From Nansenia antarctica (lineage: Eukaryota > Chordata > Actinopteri > Argentiniformes > Microstomatidae): a stretch of DNA of 64,000 bases. The translations under genes were made by a program, and so were the position numbers. The DNA is taken from contig OZ022344.1 in NCBI GenBank assembly GCA_963989245.1, positions 69,410,941-69,474,940 of the forward strand, written 5' to 3'. Positions 45,292 to 56,562 of the stretch are shown one piece after another. Below the pieces are notes generated by a model. It made no database searches and was not told the DNA's origin. It saw only the letters and a list, made by a program, of their open reading frames with translations. The first letter of the stretch is position 1; each line of letters opens with the position of its first letter.

Positions 45292-47500
45292 TCATTCATT
45301 CACATCCAGACGTTCCTGTCTGTCTGGCCAAATATTTTCATCGACATCACAGCGAATATCATCCCTGACAATGCAGTGAGGAAAGTATCTCCTTGAGTGG
45401 CGAATCCACCCTCTGCAGGGCTGTGCTGTGATGTCATCACATGCTGCATCCATGGCCGCTAGCAAGGCCATTTGGGTATGTGGATGCCGGTCATATACCT
45501 TCCACCTCCAGGCAGAGAAAAACACCTCTATTGGATTCAGGAATGGGGAGTAGGGAGGGAGATATTCCACCAGCATCCTTTCATGTGCTGCAAACCACTG
45601 TCTGACCAGATCTGAGTGGTGAAAACGCACATTATCCCAACAACATACTTGTTCAGATGGTCTCCATTTAGACCCCTCTCATTCTCAGGGATTATGTCCC
45701 TGTAAAGAATGTCTAAAAAAGTCAGCAGATGTTGTGTGTTGTATGGACCAAGACAGGGTATATGGGTGAGGACGCCGTTTTCTGAGATGGCTGCACACAT
45801 TGTAATATTCCCTCCTCGTTGGCCTGGGACATCAATGGTTGCTCTCTGTCCAATGCGATATCTTCCACGCCTTCTACCTTTTGCCAGATTGAAACTCACC
45901 TCATCAACGTATATGAATGTGTGCAGCGGTTCCCTGGCCTCCACCTCCAGTACATGCTTTATCCCAGAATAGAGAGAGAGAAAAAAACTATTAAAACTTT
46001 TCCTGTGTAACATAATGCATTTTGGACAACATATTGTACAGTATGAATTGTCATGTAAGTGTACTGCATGGCACTACACAAAGTAACCAGTTTACAGTAG
46101 GGATGCTCCGATCTGGATTTTTGGGGCCGATACCGATCACCGATATTTTTCCTCAAGATCAACCGATACCGATACCGATACCGATTTTTAAAAAAATACA
46201 TAACTGTAGGCCTACTGACTGGATAGCCTACATATTTTTTGCTTTTTAGACAAAAGTTTTGATCCATTAGGCACCAAGCAAACGCAGACCCATTTTTATG
46301 GCATAGTAAAAGTCTGGCCTATCACCCAGTTAGGGCCTGAAGCCCAAGTCAGTGATATGGCTGTATAAAAGACATCATAAACGTGGCCTTCATGGTTTAC
46401 ATACTGTTACATCCTCCTATGTTTTCTGTTCAGTTATCTGTCTTCCCCAGGGAAAAAAAAAAAAAAAAAAAGATCGGTTTTTGCGATCGGCCATTTTTGC
46501 CGATCACCGATCGAGTCATTTGGAGTGAAATCGGCCGATTTAAATCGGTGGCCGATACTACACAAAGTAACCAGTTTACAGTACTGGACATTAGAGTATG
46601 CATAGAACACATAAATGTTTTACCTGTACATACTGGTGACGGATCTCCTTCACTCTGTCGCTGTTCCGTTCAAATGGCACATTGTACAATTGTTTCATGC
46701 GCATTTCATTTCTCCTGAGCACTCTGTCAATTGTAGCGATTGAAACAGATTCAATATTCCCAAAGATATTGTCATCCCCTATAACAGCGCTTGTATCTCT
46801 CTCAACCTTATGGCATTGTTTGCAATCACCATTGCACAAATGGCTTCCTCTTGTTGTGGAGTAAAAAGGGGCCCTTTTCCACCTCTGCAAGGTTGTCTTG
46901 TCTTGTCTATGTGGTGCAGAGTAAAATGACAGTAATGTACAGTAAACATGAGATATACTGCTTTAACCCATATTACTGTAGTGTACAATAACAGTGCTTC
47001 CCACTTGTAAAATGCTGCAGTACATTATCATACTGTAAATATGGCAAATCTTTACTGTAACACTACTTTACACTACAGTACAGTAAATCTGTGCTGCAGT
47101 AAAGCTGTAAGTCTAAATGTAAAAAGTGACAAGTTCTTGTCCCCCTGTAAGCTTCATGTATGCCACAATGACAGTAGTGCAGTGCAGATTTAGTGCTGAA
47201 TTACTGTCCAATATACACACCTGTTCTCCTGACAAAATGCTTGAATAATTGAATTTACAGTGGTTCTCCCAACATTTGGCTGCACCCTTCGGCCAGCCTC
47301 AGCCATTGTGAGGCCGTGATTGACAACATGGTCCACAATTACCCTAATTTAATCAGGAATCTGCCTATGTACTTGGCCTCTTCTTCCTCTTCCCCTGTTT
47401 TGTCCCCTTACCCTTCCTCCCCGCATCCTCGCCCCTCTTCCACGATGCTGACCTTCAATTTCTGTGTCACAGTATTGTCAAAATGGTACACACTATGTCC
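45292..47500 (-). pseudogene. IS630/Tc1-type DDE transposase, frameshifted
   Basis: Minus strand. The N-terminal exon (to about 47222) ends LTMAEAGRRVQPNVGRTTVN, a helix-turn-helix, then a donor. The second exon (about 46910-46622) reads GGKGPLFTPQQEEAICAMV and SIATIDRVLRRNEMRMKQLY, with a 1-nt shift between them near 46800. The third (about 46000-45292) has FIYVDEVSFNL (first D), WDNVRFHHS (second D) and PPYSPFLNPIEVF (E), with another shift near 45650 just before the second D. I count 35 residues between second D and E. All catalytic residues survive, but at least two frameshifts prevent a full product. Confidence 0.8.
46098..46556. mobile_element. hAT MITE (TAGGGATGCTCCGATC), right end replaced
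   Basis: Same family as 7780-8247, but the last 17 bp (AAATCGGAGCATCCCTA) are missing. They are replaced by a second copy of the 25-bp left flank (46073-46097 repeated at 46557-46581). Confidence 0.9.
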
Positions 47501-48011
47501 TGCTCGGTTCATATATGCTTGCCAATTGAGGGTTCATGGGACTCAGCTCTGAGTGACTGTGGAGAAGTGGCGTATCATTGGTTACAATCAATGCTTCACA
47601 CACTCCTCCTCATCAGTGAAAGCTGAGAGAAATCGTTTTTTCAGGAAAAAATGATAAAGAAATGTATAGAATTTTCTTGACAGATTTTGACAACTTGTTC
47701 AACATTTTTGGATGTAATGAGTCAAGCAATGAAATGAGGACTATTAGTTTGATAGGGAATGACTATTAAGCATCCAAAAGTATAGTTCATTTTGACTGAC
47801 ATGACATAAGCAAATGATAATGTTATAAAACAGCAGAGAATTGTATGACAGCAATTGATGCATGCCCAAAAGCATTTGCAATTTGTTTGAAGGAATGAGA
47901 AACTGCTACTATGATGTGCACAAATGACTAAATGTTGTGGAGGTTGAACTAACAGTTATGCGAATTTCAATTCTGATCAGAGAAATGCACCAAAGCAATT
48001 GAGAAAAACTG

Positions 48012-48833
48012 TAACTAAGGTTTGCAATTCTCAGATTCGGCTCAACACATCAGCAAACACGTAGAATATTATCCTTAACATAGCTAAACACACATTTACA
48101 GGACATTCACTCGTAAGCACATTATTACTGATTACAAGCTAACATGAACAAGTGACGCATCCTAGCTCCTTGCTTGCTACAGCATCATGGCTAACTTGAC
48201 AGTTGGCTAGTATGACGCCATTAGGCTAGCAACGTATTTCTGAACATTTAGGAAAATATGGTATGTTACTTCAGAAAAACGTACATCTTTTGCAAATACA
48301 TACTTTGCTGGCAATTGAGTTGTGAATTGCGCAGAGACATTTAGACTTACCCAGATACGCTAGCTCTCTTCTCTTCTGTTCTTGTCTTCTGTTCAACACC
48401 TCATTCACTCTTCACTACAGCTGTCAATCAAGCCACGATGACGTCCGTGTGGGTGTGGTTCGCGTTGACAGTGACCAATCATAAAAGGGTATCTACTGGT
48501 ATCTCGGTATCTAGGTATCCGCCCCAAATTGTCAGAAGTCATGTGATCTCCTCGAGCAGAAATGAACCCCTCGCGTAACAAAGTTGACCGAAATAAATGT
48601 ATACATTTTTTAAAAATTGAAAATGTGTAAAAAGTTGACCGCGGGAGGCAGAGAGAAACTCGCGCGCGCAAAACTTAACTGCGCGCACGCAAAATAAATG
48701 TATGGGCGTGTTAAACACAACTGCGCGCCCACGAGGTCGATTTATGACCGTGTGAAACTTGCGAAGTTAATATCTGCGCGTGTGGAATTTATATACGCTC
48801 GCGAGACTTTTGATAGAAACCTGACGCCATAAA
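48012..48833. other. Unassigned spacer
   Basis: Contains CGCGCGCAAAACTTAACTGC-like repeated blocks at 48660-48800. No gene is recognised. Confidence 0.5.
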
Positions 48834-48997
<164 letters not shown>

Positions 48998-49275
48998 CAC
49001 ACACACACCTATAGGCTACGCTGGGTGTCTCATAGTAATTGTTTGATTTCAAATCCAAACTCTTTTGGAGTGTAGAACTAAAAGAAGAACCCCCCCTCCC
49101 AACAGACAAATATGGACGGACACGCGCACACACACGCACACACATTTATTCTACAGAAACAACACAAACACGGACTGGTCAGTAACTGTGGAGAAACAAT
49201 GTCATTTTTTATTATAAATATGAACATGTAAAATCAAACATACATGATAATGTATGGGAAAAACATTGAGAATAG

Positions 49276-49574
49276 AAAAGAATGGGTTCCGATCTATTGT
49301 CAAGGCTGCGCTGCAGCGTCCACTTACAGACGCTATCCCACTACTGGACGGCACGGGGGCTTTGACCTGCTTCGTTTCCGACCTGGGCCGGTGCACCCCT
49401 CCTTAGACGACCTGGTAGTCCCGGGCTCCCCCAGGAGCACCATATCGATACCGAACTTAGTGTGGACACCCGTTCCACATGGGCCGCTACAGCCCAGAGC
49501 TCCTCAGCTCATTCGATCCGCCAACCTCAGCCTCCCGGTGACTTGGATTACAGGCACGCGCCACCGCGCCCGGC
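49276..49574 (-). ncRNA. rn7sl: 7SL RNA (signal recognition particle RNA), copy 1
   Basis: The minus strand reads GCCGGGCGCGGTGGCGCGTG at its start (49574) and continues as a full-length 7SL homologue of about 299 nt. The 5' Alu domain (CCTGTAATCC ... GGGAGGCTGAGG), the AACTAAG-type segment GGGTGTCCACACTAAGTTCG, and helix 8 with GTCGGAAACGAAGCAGGTCA (SRP54-binding loop) are all present. It ends in TTCTTTTC, a Pol III terminator. The RNA scaffolds the signal recognition particle, which targets nascent secretory proteins to the endoplasmic reticulum. Regulation: a CRE (TGACGTCA) lies at -43 to -50, as in vertebrate 7SL genes. It appears intact. Confidence 0.95.
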
Positions 49575-49616
49575 GAGAATGTCTGCTGCAGGGAAAGGCC
49601 ATGAAGTGTCCGCTTC

Positions 49617-49624
49617 TGACGTCA
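49617..49624 (-). promoter_or_regulatory. CRE/ATF site upstream of 7SL copy 1
   Basis: TGACGTCA, 43 bp upstream of the transcription start. The equivalent ATF site is known to be needed for 7SL transcription in vertebrates. Confidence 0.8.
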
Positions 49625-49699
49625 TCGTTTCCAAAGCGCGGTAGCCGAGGCTTTATTATAAGAAGGAGCAACACATTAGTGGGGATCTGAAGCGGACCG

Positions 49700-50283
49700 G
49701 CTACATTTTTAACAAAAATAGTTTTTTGAAATAATGAATAGTGTTTCGATAACCCAGTGGTTTGAAAAAAACAAAAACATGTCCAGTATAAATATCATTT
49801 ATATATCAATTTCGTAGAAAAGTGAGGTGGGGGGGTGGGGGGGGGTCTTAATTTGAACCCATCAGAGTAATGTAGACCTATAGCCTACATACGAATACAA
49901 AACGTGTTTCAGGTCTGTAAAAACACAATAGCCTCCCCTATACACTGCAACAGGCTATACGAACTATAATTCTCCTGTTATTCTAGCTTTTTGTCCCTTC
50001 AACGTCACCTCCTCCACCCCCTCCCGCCCGGCCACCGCGTCACCCTCCACGACCAGCTACTCGCCCAAGAACAGGCCGGTCCGATCAGCTGTCCTCCACA
50101 GGGGCAGAACCACCCACTAGTGCCCCCCCCCCTCGTACATAGATACTACTAGCCTACCTCACCTCAGGGCTATTGTTTACAGCAGACAGAGCCTACAGAC
50201 TTCCTGTTCTTCTGGACTACATTCTTTCAGTTATTCATATAGCCTACATAATATAATTGATCAATTAATATAATTTATAGGCT
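49700..50283. other. Spacer of the 7SL array
   Basis: G-run (GGTGGGGGGGTGGGG) at 49827 and a C-rich part at 50000-50140. Shared with the spacer at 52050-52440. No gene. Confidence 0.7.
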
Positions 50284-50588
50284 ATAGGCTACGCTGGGTG
50301 TCTCATAGTAATTGTTTGATTTCAAATCCAAACTTTTTTGGAGTGTAGAACTAAAAGAAGAACCCCCCCTCCCAACAGACAAATATGGACGGACACGCGC
50401 ACACACACGCACATACACGCACACACACACGCACATACACACACGCACACACATTTACTCTACAGAAACAACACAAACACGGACTGGTCAGTAACTGTGG
50501 AGAAACAATGTCATTTTATATGATAAATATGAACATGTAAAATCAAACATACATGATATATAATGTATGGGAAAAACATTGAGAATAG

Positions 50589-50887
50589 AAAAGATTGGGT
50601 TCCGATCTATTGTCAAGGCTGCACTGCAGCGTCCACTCACAGGCGCTATCCCACTACTGGACGGCACGGGGGCTTTGACCTGCTTCGTTTCCGACCTGGG
50701 CCGGTGCACCCCTCCTTAGACGACCTGGTAGTCCCGGGCTCCCCCAGGAGCACCATATCGATACCGAACTTAGTGTGGACACCCGTTCCACATGGGCCGC
50801 TGCAGCCCAGAGCTCCTCAGCTCATTCGATCCGCCAACCTCAGCCTCCCGGTCACTTGGATTACAGGCACGCGCCACCGCGCCCGGC
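50589..50887 (-). ncRNA. rn7sl: 7SL RNA (signal recognition particle RNA), copy 2
   Basis: About 299 nt with the same start, domains and TTCTTTTC-like terminator as copy 1 (here AATCTTTTC). Differences are few: for example CCAAGTGACC instead of CCAAGTCACC in the Alu-domain loop region, and G/A changes in helix 5. CRE at 50930-50937, again 43 bp upstream. It appears intact and probably functional. Confidence 0.94.
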
Positions 50888-50929
50888 GAGAATGTCTGCT
50901 GCAGGGAAAGACGACGAAGTGTCCGCTTC

Positions 50930-50937
50930 TGACGTCA
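50930..50937 (-). promoter_or_regulatory. CRE/ATF site upstream of 7SL copy 2
   Basis: TGACGTCA at the same distance as in copy 1. Confidence 0.8.
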
Positions 50938-51332
50938 TCGTTTCCAAAGCGCGGTAGCCGAGACTTTATTATAAGGAGGAGCAACACATTAGTGGGGATC
51001 TGAAGCGGACCGGCTACATTTTTAACTGGAATAGTTTTTTGAAATAATGAATAGCTTTTCTATAACCCAGTGGTTTGAAAAAAACAAAAAACATGTCCAG
51101 TATAAATATCAGAAGAACTATGTTACATTTCGTAGAAAAGTGAGGTGGGGGGGGGGGGGGTGGCTTAATTTGAACCTATCAGAATAATGTAGGTCTATGT
51201 AGCCTACATACGTGTTTCAGGTCTGTAAAAACACAATAGCCTCCCCTATACACTGCAACATATGTAGCCTACATACGTGTTTCAGGTCTGTAAAAACACA
51301 ATAGCCTCCCCTATACACTGCAACAGGCTATA

Positions 51333-51450
51333 CGAACTTAGTGTGGACACCCGTTCGACATGGGCCGCTACAGCCCAGAGCTCCTCAGCTCATTCGATCC
51401 GCCAACCTCAGCCTCCCGGTGACTTACAGGCACGCGCCACCGCGCCCGGC
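51333..51450 (-). pseudogene. 7SL RNA 5' half, copy 3
   Basis: The promoter with CRE (51493-51500) and the first 118 nt are present. The Alu-domain loop has lost six bases (GCCTGTAAGTCACC). At CGAACT (51333) the sequence jumps to spacer that in unit 1 lies about 400 bp away, and the S domain is missing. It may be transcribed but cannot make a full SRP RNA. Confidence 0.9.
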
Positions 51451-51744
51451 GAGAATGTCTGCTGCAGGGAAAGGCGATGAAGTGTCCGCTTCTGACGTCA
51501 TCGTTTCCAAAGCGCGGTAGCCGAGGCTTTATTATAAGAAGGAGCAACACATTAGTGGGGATCTGAAGCGGACCGGCTACATTTTTAACTGGAATAGTTT
51601 TTTGAAATAATGAATAGCGTTTCTATAACCCAGTGGTTTGAAAAACGACAACAACAACATGTCCAGTATAAATATCAGAAGAACTATGTTACATTTCGTA
51701 GAAAAGTGAGGTGGGGGGGGGGGTTCTTAATTTGAACCTATCAG

Positions 51745-52040
51745 AATGAATGAATGAATGGTCTTTATTGTCATTAATACAGTACAGGTACCATACAACG
51801 AAATGTAGAAGGGGGGGCTCCTCTGGTGCTTGGAAAAAAGACTAAAAACAAGAGGGTAAAATAAAAAAGGGAAAAGAGGTTTACATAAATAAAGGCTATG
51901 TACACTATCTACTATACTATACTACTATACTATACAATAAAACACTGTGCTGTACTCTATGCTATAAATATCCTAACTTTTCCTATATCTGAACCTTATT
52001 TACACAAGGGTTGTCATATTGCACATAGTATTGTTGCACG
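51745..52040 (-). mobile_element. LINE 3' fragment flanked by (GAAT)n
   Basis: GAATGAATGAATGGTCTTTATTGTCATTAA followed by ACAACGAAAT is the inverted 3' end of a common fish LINE, 5'-truncated, inserted in the 7SL spacer. Confidence 0.65.
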
Positions 52041-52744
52041 TTAATGTAGGTCTAGCCTACATACGAATACAAAACGTGTTTCAGGTCTGTAAAAACACAA
52101 TAGCCTCCCCTATATGCAACAGGCTATACGAACTATAATTCTCCTGTTATTCTAGCTTTTTGTCCCTTCAACATCACCTCCTCCACCCCCTCCCGCCCAG
52201 CCACCGCGTCACCATCCAGGACCAGCGACTCGGCCAAGAACAGGCCGTCCGATCAGCTGTCCTCCGCAGGGGCAGAACCACCCACTAGTGCCCCCCCCGT
52301 ACAGAGATACTATACCTCACCTCAGGGCTATTGTTTACAGCAGACAGAGCCTACAGACTTCCTGTTCTTCTGGACTACATTCTTTCAGTTATTCATATAG
52401 CCTATAATATAATTTATCAATTAATATAATGTATAGGCTATAGGCTACGCTGGGTGTCTCATAGTAATTGTTTGATTTCAAATCCAAACTCTTGGAGTGT
52501 AGAAGTAAAAGAAGAAAACCCCCAACACACACACACGGAAAAATACAAATATGGAAGTTACATACGTGTATGCACATTACTCTACAGAACTCTACAGGAA
52601 CAACAACAACACAGACTGGTCAGTAACTGTGGAGAAACAATGTCATTTTTAATTATAAATATGAACATGTAAAATCAAACATACATGATATATAATGTAG
52701 GCCTATGGGGAAAAAATGCACATTACTCTACAGAACTCCACTTC

Positions 52745-53009
52745 CCGATTCAGTCACGTGGTACGGCCGGCAGGTTACCATAAACGTCATCAACACGCGC
52801 CTCTTACCATATACGTCATCAACACATGCCTCGGTTACTCGACACGGAAGGACACATCACTAAACATCTGGGATGCGAGCTGCCGCTAAAGCCAAAAGAA
52901 CAAGAAGAACCAGAACGGTTAGAATAGTTACATCTCTGTATTTGGTTTCCTTTACTGCGGAAAACATCTCAACAGTCAACAAGGAGGACGGGAGACTCTG
53001 AGTGTCGGG
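52745..53009 (+). promoter_or_regulatory. Promoter and putative 5' exon, copy 2
   Basis: Same E-box, CRE half-sites and donor (CGGG|GTGAGT at 53009/53010) as copy 1. No coding exon for it is seen downstream in this window. Confidence 0.4.
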
Positions 53010-53172
53010 GTGAGTAGTCCTTTGTCTCAGCTCGCTGCCTCACTGTCTAAACATGTTACTACTGACCACTTCTGTCTGCAGAGATAGGCTATTCTGTCAC
53101 TATACAATGTTGTTATATATATATATAGAACACTATACAATGTTGTTATATATATAACACTATAGAATGTTG

Positions 53173-53810
53173 ACTCATTGACTGCCAAAGACGCCAATTG
53201 GCGTCTTATAGAATAGTAACGTTGACTGCCAAAGACGCCAATTGGCGTCTTATAGATTTTTTTTCTTCTTTTCGCGGGGATCGCGTTATTGACATGTTCT
53301 ACACCTAGCGAGTGAATTTCAGACTTAGGTGTAATGTATTTCGGTCCCAGATGGGGGCAGTAGTTTGATAAAAGCCTGGAGAAGGAAGTGGCTTGCTGTG
53401 GGTTGTAGTAATGGCGAAACGGATCAGGGTATGTGCCAAACGCGGTGCGGAGCATTGCGGAGCATCGCGGCCATCGCGCGACTCTTCAAACAGTTCAGAG
53501 TCGGATGATACAGAAAAAACAAAAAAAAGTTCTGCAGAAAAAGCTCGTTTTCTCTGTTTATTGGTCAAAATCAGGTGTTTTTGCTGAAACCACCCTATGT
53601 TCTACGGCCGATTTCTAAACACTCAAAGAGGCTAGAAACAAACTTTCTTTTTCTGATGAAAGAAGAGAGTCTAAAGTTTTGGTAGATATGTTCAATGTTT
53701 ATGTAGTCCGAAAAGTCAATATTTGGTGGGTCTTCAAAGTTCAGCGAAAATGCCCCAAAAGTCTGGCAGTGTGGAGCTCTCCGCTCTGAACATGGCTGGC
53801 AGTCAAAGAG
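53173..53810 (+). mobile_element. piggyBac-like non-autonomous element in the duplicated locus
   Basis: Same family as 13890-14556. The right end has TTAA at 53811-53814; the left end reads GTTGACTCATTGAC, so three bases of the expected GTTG-TTAA-CTC junction are lost. The empty site is preserved at 423-426. A short frame at 53411 starts MAKRIRVCAKRG and runs into SSESDDTEKT before a stop. Confidence 0.92.
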
Positions 53811-54360
53811 TTAATATATATAACACTATAGAATGTTGGCGGAACTTGTTATCAGTTTATGTCCGTGTCGCCTGGTCTGGACGAGCACACGGAGGTACTG
53901 ATGGCGCTTCTCCACTATGGAAGGCCATCAACGCAAATAACGTCTAGAAATCCCGTGTCCATATGTAGCGCCTTTGTAGTAGATTTTGGCACATAAACCG
54001 TATAAACTGTATAGTTTGCCTTTTGCTATAAGGACCCTCCTGACTATGTTGTTGTCTAGGGGAGGGTAGGGTTTATGACCCTCCTGACTATGGGGGGGAG
54101 GGTAGGGTTTACGACCCTTTGTTAAAGCCATGTGGTCATCTCAAAATGGCTTCTTGTGTTCTGAGCCCTACCCCCTGACCTATAACCTGAAATGACATCA
54201 TGTGACCTATAACCTGAAATGACATCATGTGACCTATGACCTAATGACATCATGTGGATCATCCTAGTTTTCGCACCTTGGGCTTTTCTACAGTAAAGGT
54301 GATGGGATATTATTTGAAACTGTATTTACACATCATTGTTTACAAACAGGGGAGTGGAGC

Positions 54361-54944
54361 TGTCATGCCAAAACCTGCTGCTGCCAAAAGCTGCAGGGCC
54401 ATCAACGGCCTAATCGTTTAGAACGCGTCACGACCAGCTGGCGACTGTGACGTCATTCTAGTGTTTTTAAATCCTCAGTTTTGGCCGCCATTGGCTAAAA
54501 GCTGTAATTTGGCTCTACAAGTGTTAATGTCATTTTATGAAGTTTTAATATGTTTTCAGGCGAGAAAGTAACCATATATATTCACAAAATGTATCCGGTT
54601 TATCAAAATAACCCGTTTATATATCTGATCTGACGTTTTTTTCCCCACTTCTGGGGGGGAGCTGGAGGTAGAGGAGAGCAGACGACACATGTAGGTTGTG
54701 TCAGCAGATTAACGTGTGTATCTTAAACTGCGAAGACAAATGTCATCTTCTTGCACTTGAATAGCATTAAGGTTGATGCAGGCTCACTAGTCAGCTATAT
54801 AATATATAACATTTTATATGAAAACACATGCTAATTTCACACGTAACTCGCTCCGCTAACGTAGTACGGAGTTGGCTAGTTAAACCACATCAGAGCACCT
54901 CGGGTTGGGAGAGCCCTATAAGACCCCGACTAGCTTCACAACCT
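54361..54944. other. Unassigned spacer
   Basis: Begins where the duplication ends. No gene or repeat is seen. Confidence 0.5.
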
Positions 54945-55428
54945 CGCTAACTTCACAACCTGGCTAGCTTCACAATCTGGCTAGCTTCACAACCTGGCTA
55001 GCTTCACAACCTGGCTAGCTTCACAACCTGGCTAGCTTCACAACCTGGCTAGCTTCACAATCTGGCTAGCTTCACAACCTCGCTAACTTCACAACCTGGC
55101 TAGCTTTACAATCTGGCTAGCTTCACAACCTGGCTAGCTTCACAACCTGGCTAGCTTCACAACCTGGCTAGCTTCACAACCTGGCTAGCTTCACAATCTG
55201 GCTAGCTTCACAACCTGGCTAGCTTCACAACCTGGCTAGCTTCACAACCTGGCTAGCTTCACAACCTGGCTAGCTTCACAACCTGGCTAGCTTCACAATC
55301 TGGCTAGCTTCACAACCTGGCTAGCTTCACAACCTGGCTAGTAGGGGTGCAACGGTTCTCGGTTTTTTTACGGACGGTACGGTTTGCGTTCCACGGCTCA
55401 ATTCACTAGTGAACCGTGACGGTTTTCG

Positions 55429-56212
55429 TTTTTTTTTTTTTTTTTTTACCTTTATTTTACCAGGAAGTCACATTGAGATTAAAACCTCTTTTACAAGAGA
55501 GACCTGGCCAAGACAGGGTCAAAATAGTAGCTTAAAAAAACTGTTCAGATAACAAGACAGGACATAAGACAGTGGCAACAATACAATAGACAAACAATGG
55601 TAGGGGTATTTACAAGGTGATTAAAACATTGAGAAGTCTAACCAAAGCAGGTACAGCGAGCGGTGACCACATCCTTTAATCTACGCTTGAAGATACTTAT
55701 GGAAATAAGGGCCTCTAATTTAAAAGTAGTCTGTAGGTCATTCCAAGACCAAGGGCCATAATAAGACAAGCTTGCCCTTCCAACATTGTTCATGATAAGT
55801 GGCACCTTGTATTGTAGCCATCTACGAGACCTGAGACCCGAGCCACTCGGTATAGGGATGAACTTCAGGCCCAGATAATTCGGTAAGAAGCCAGAGATGA
55901 TTTTAAACACAAGAGTGTACCAGTGTTGGAGCCTTCTGACAGAAAGAGATGGCCATCCAACCAGACTATACAGTGTACAGTGATGGGTCCTGAAGGCACT
56001 ATTGGTGATGTATCTTAGAACCGAATGATACAGGGGGTCTAGCTTGGATAAAGTGGACAGAGAAGCAAACCTATATACTGTATCACCATAATCCAATTGT
56101 GAAAGGAAAAGGGCGGAGACAAGACGTTTTCTGGAAGCCAAGGAAAAGCAAGATTTAAATCTATACAGGAAGCCCACTGTACGCTTAAGCTTTATGGCGA
56201 GAAGATCAATTT
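55429..56212 (-). mobile_element. Non-LTR retrotransposon 3' end
   Basis: Poly-T at 55429-55447 marks the poly(A) end. The minus-strand frame reads KRLVSALFLSQLDYGDTVYR, YSLVGWPSLSVRRLQHWYTL and SYYGPWSWNDLQTTFKLEAL, the end of a reverse-transcriptase ORF with its stop. The 5' limit coincides with the MITE at 56213. Confidence 0.85.
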
Positions 56213-56276
56213 GGCCGCGTTCGTAAATTAGCTCTGAGAGCGCCGGAGCGTCCACGTGAATGCCTCGAACGCGGCC
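56213..56276. mobile_element. Foldback MITE GGCCGCGTTCGTAAA, copy 3
   Basis: Ends GGCCGCGTTCG / CGAACGCGGCC, internally shortened relative to the other copies. Adjacent to the truncated 5' end of the LINE. Confidence 0.75.
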
Positions 56277-56562
56277 TTTGGTCAGAGGTTGAGTTGGTCT
56301 GGAACGTTTGTTTCTGAACCGAACCGTACCGAAAACCGTGACCCAAAATACCGAACCGTACCGAACCGTGGGCCAACTGAACCGTTGCACCCCTACTGGC
56401 TAGCTTCACAACCTGGCTAGCTTCACAACCTGGCTAGCTTCACAACCTGGCTAGCTTCACAACCTGGCTAGCTTCACAATCTGGCTAGCTTAGCTAGCTC
56501 CACAACCTTCGCTAGCTTCCGTCTGCGACCGCAGAACGACAGCACATCAACTAGTCGTTGTT

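Larger units (their letters stand above)
44665..48011 (-). mobile_element. IS630/Tc1-mariner-type transposon, complete, 3.3 kb
   Basis: Inverted termini CAGTTTTTCTCAGTCGCTTT (44665) and its counterpart AAAGCAATTGAGAAAAACTG (ends 48011), flanked by TA on both sides (44663-44664, 48012-48013). It carries a multi-exon, broken transposase on the minus strand and a hAT element inserted in an intron at 46098. Confidence 0.88.
49012..52740. repeat. Tandem array of the 7SL-bearing unit (about 1.3 kb)
   Basis: A block starting TAGGCTACGCTGGGTGTCTC recurs at 49012, 50284 and 52440, each followed by an (AC)-rich part and GGACTGGTCAGTAACTGTGG. Units 1 and 2 then contain a 7SL gene. Between units 2 and 4 lies a partial unit (about 51180-51450) with half a gene. 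The last block stops at about 52740, where the duplicated promoter segment begins. Confidence 0.88.
52745..54360 (+). repeat. Segmental duplication, copy 2
   Basis: Matches 1-1027 apart from the piggyBac-like insertion at 53173-53810, a shorter 27-bp minisatellite and small indels. It abuts the 7SL array. Confidence 0.92.
55342..56395. mobile_element. hAT element (TAGGGGTGCAACGGTTC family)
   Basis: Termini TAGGGGTGCAACGGTTC and GAACCGTTGCACCCCTA, 8-bp target duplication CTGGCTAG (55334-55341 and 56396-56403) made in a satellite unit. Only about 90 and 120 bp of its own sequence remain around a LINE and a MITE. Confidence 0.92.
54945..56500. repeat. 17-bp satellite GCTAGCTTCACAACCTG, split by a hAT element
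   Basis: About 23 units before 55342 and six after 56395. Each unit contains GGCTAGC. Confidence 0.95.

Noticed and set aside
49289..51003. Plus-strand ORFs of 146-148 residues across the 7SL genes, and similarity to primate Alu
   Set aside because: The resemblance to Alu is because Alu derives from 7SL; length, S domain and promoter show these are 7SL genes on the other strand.
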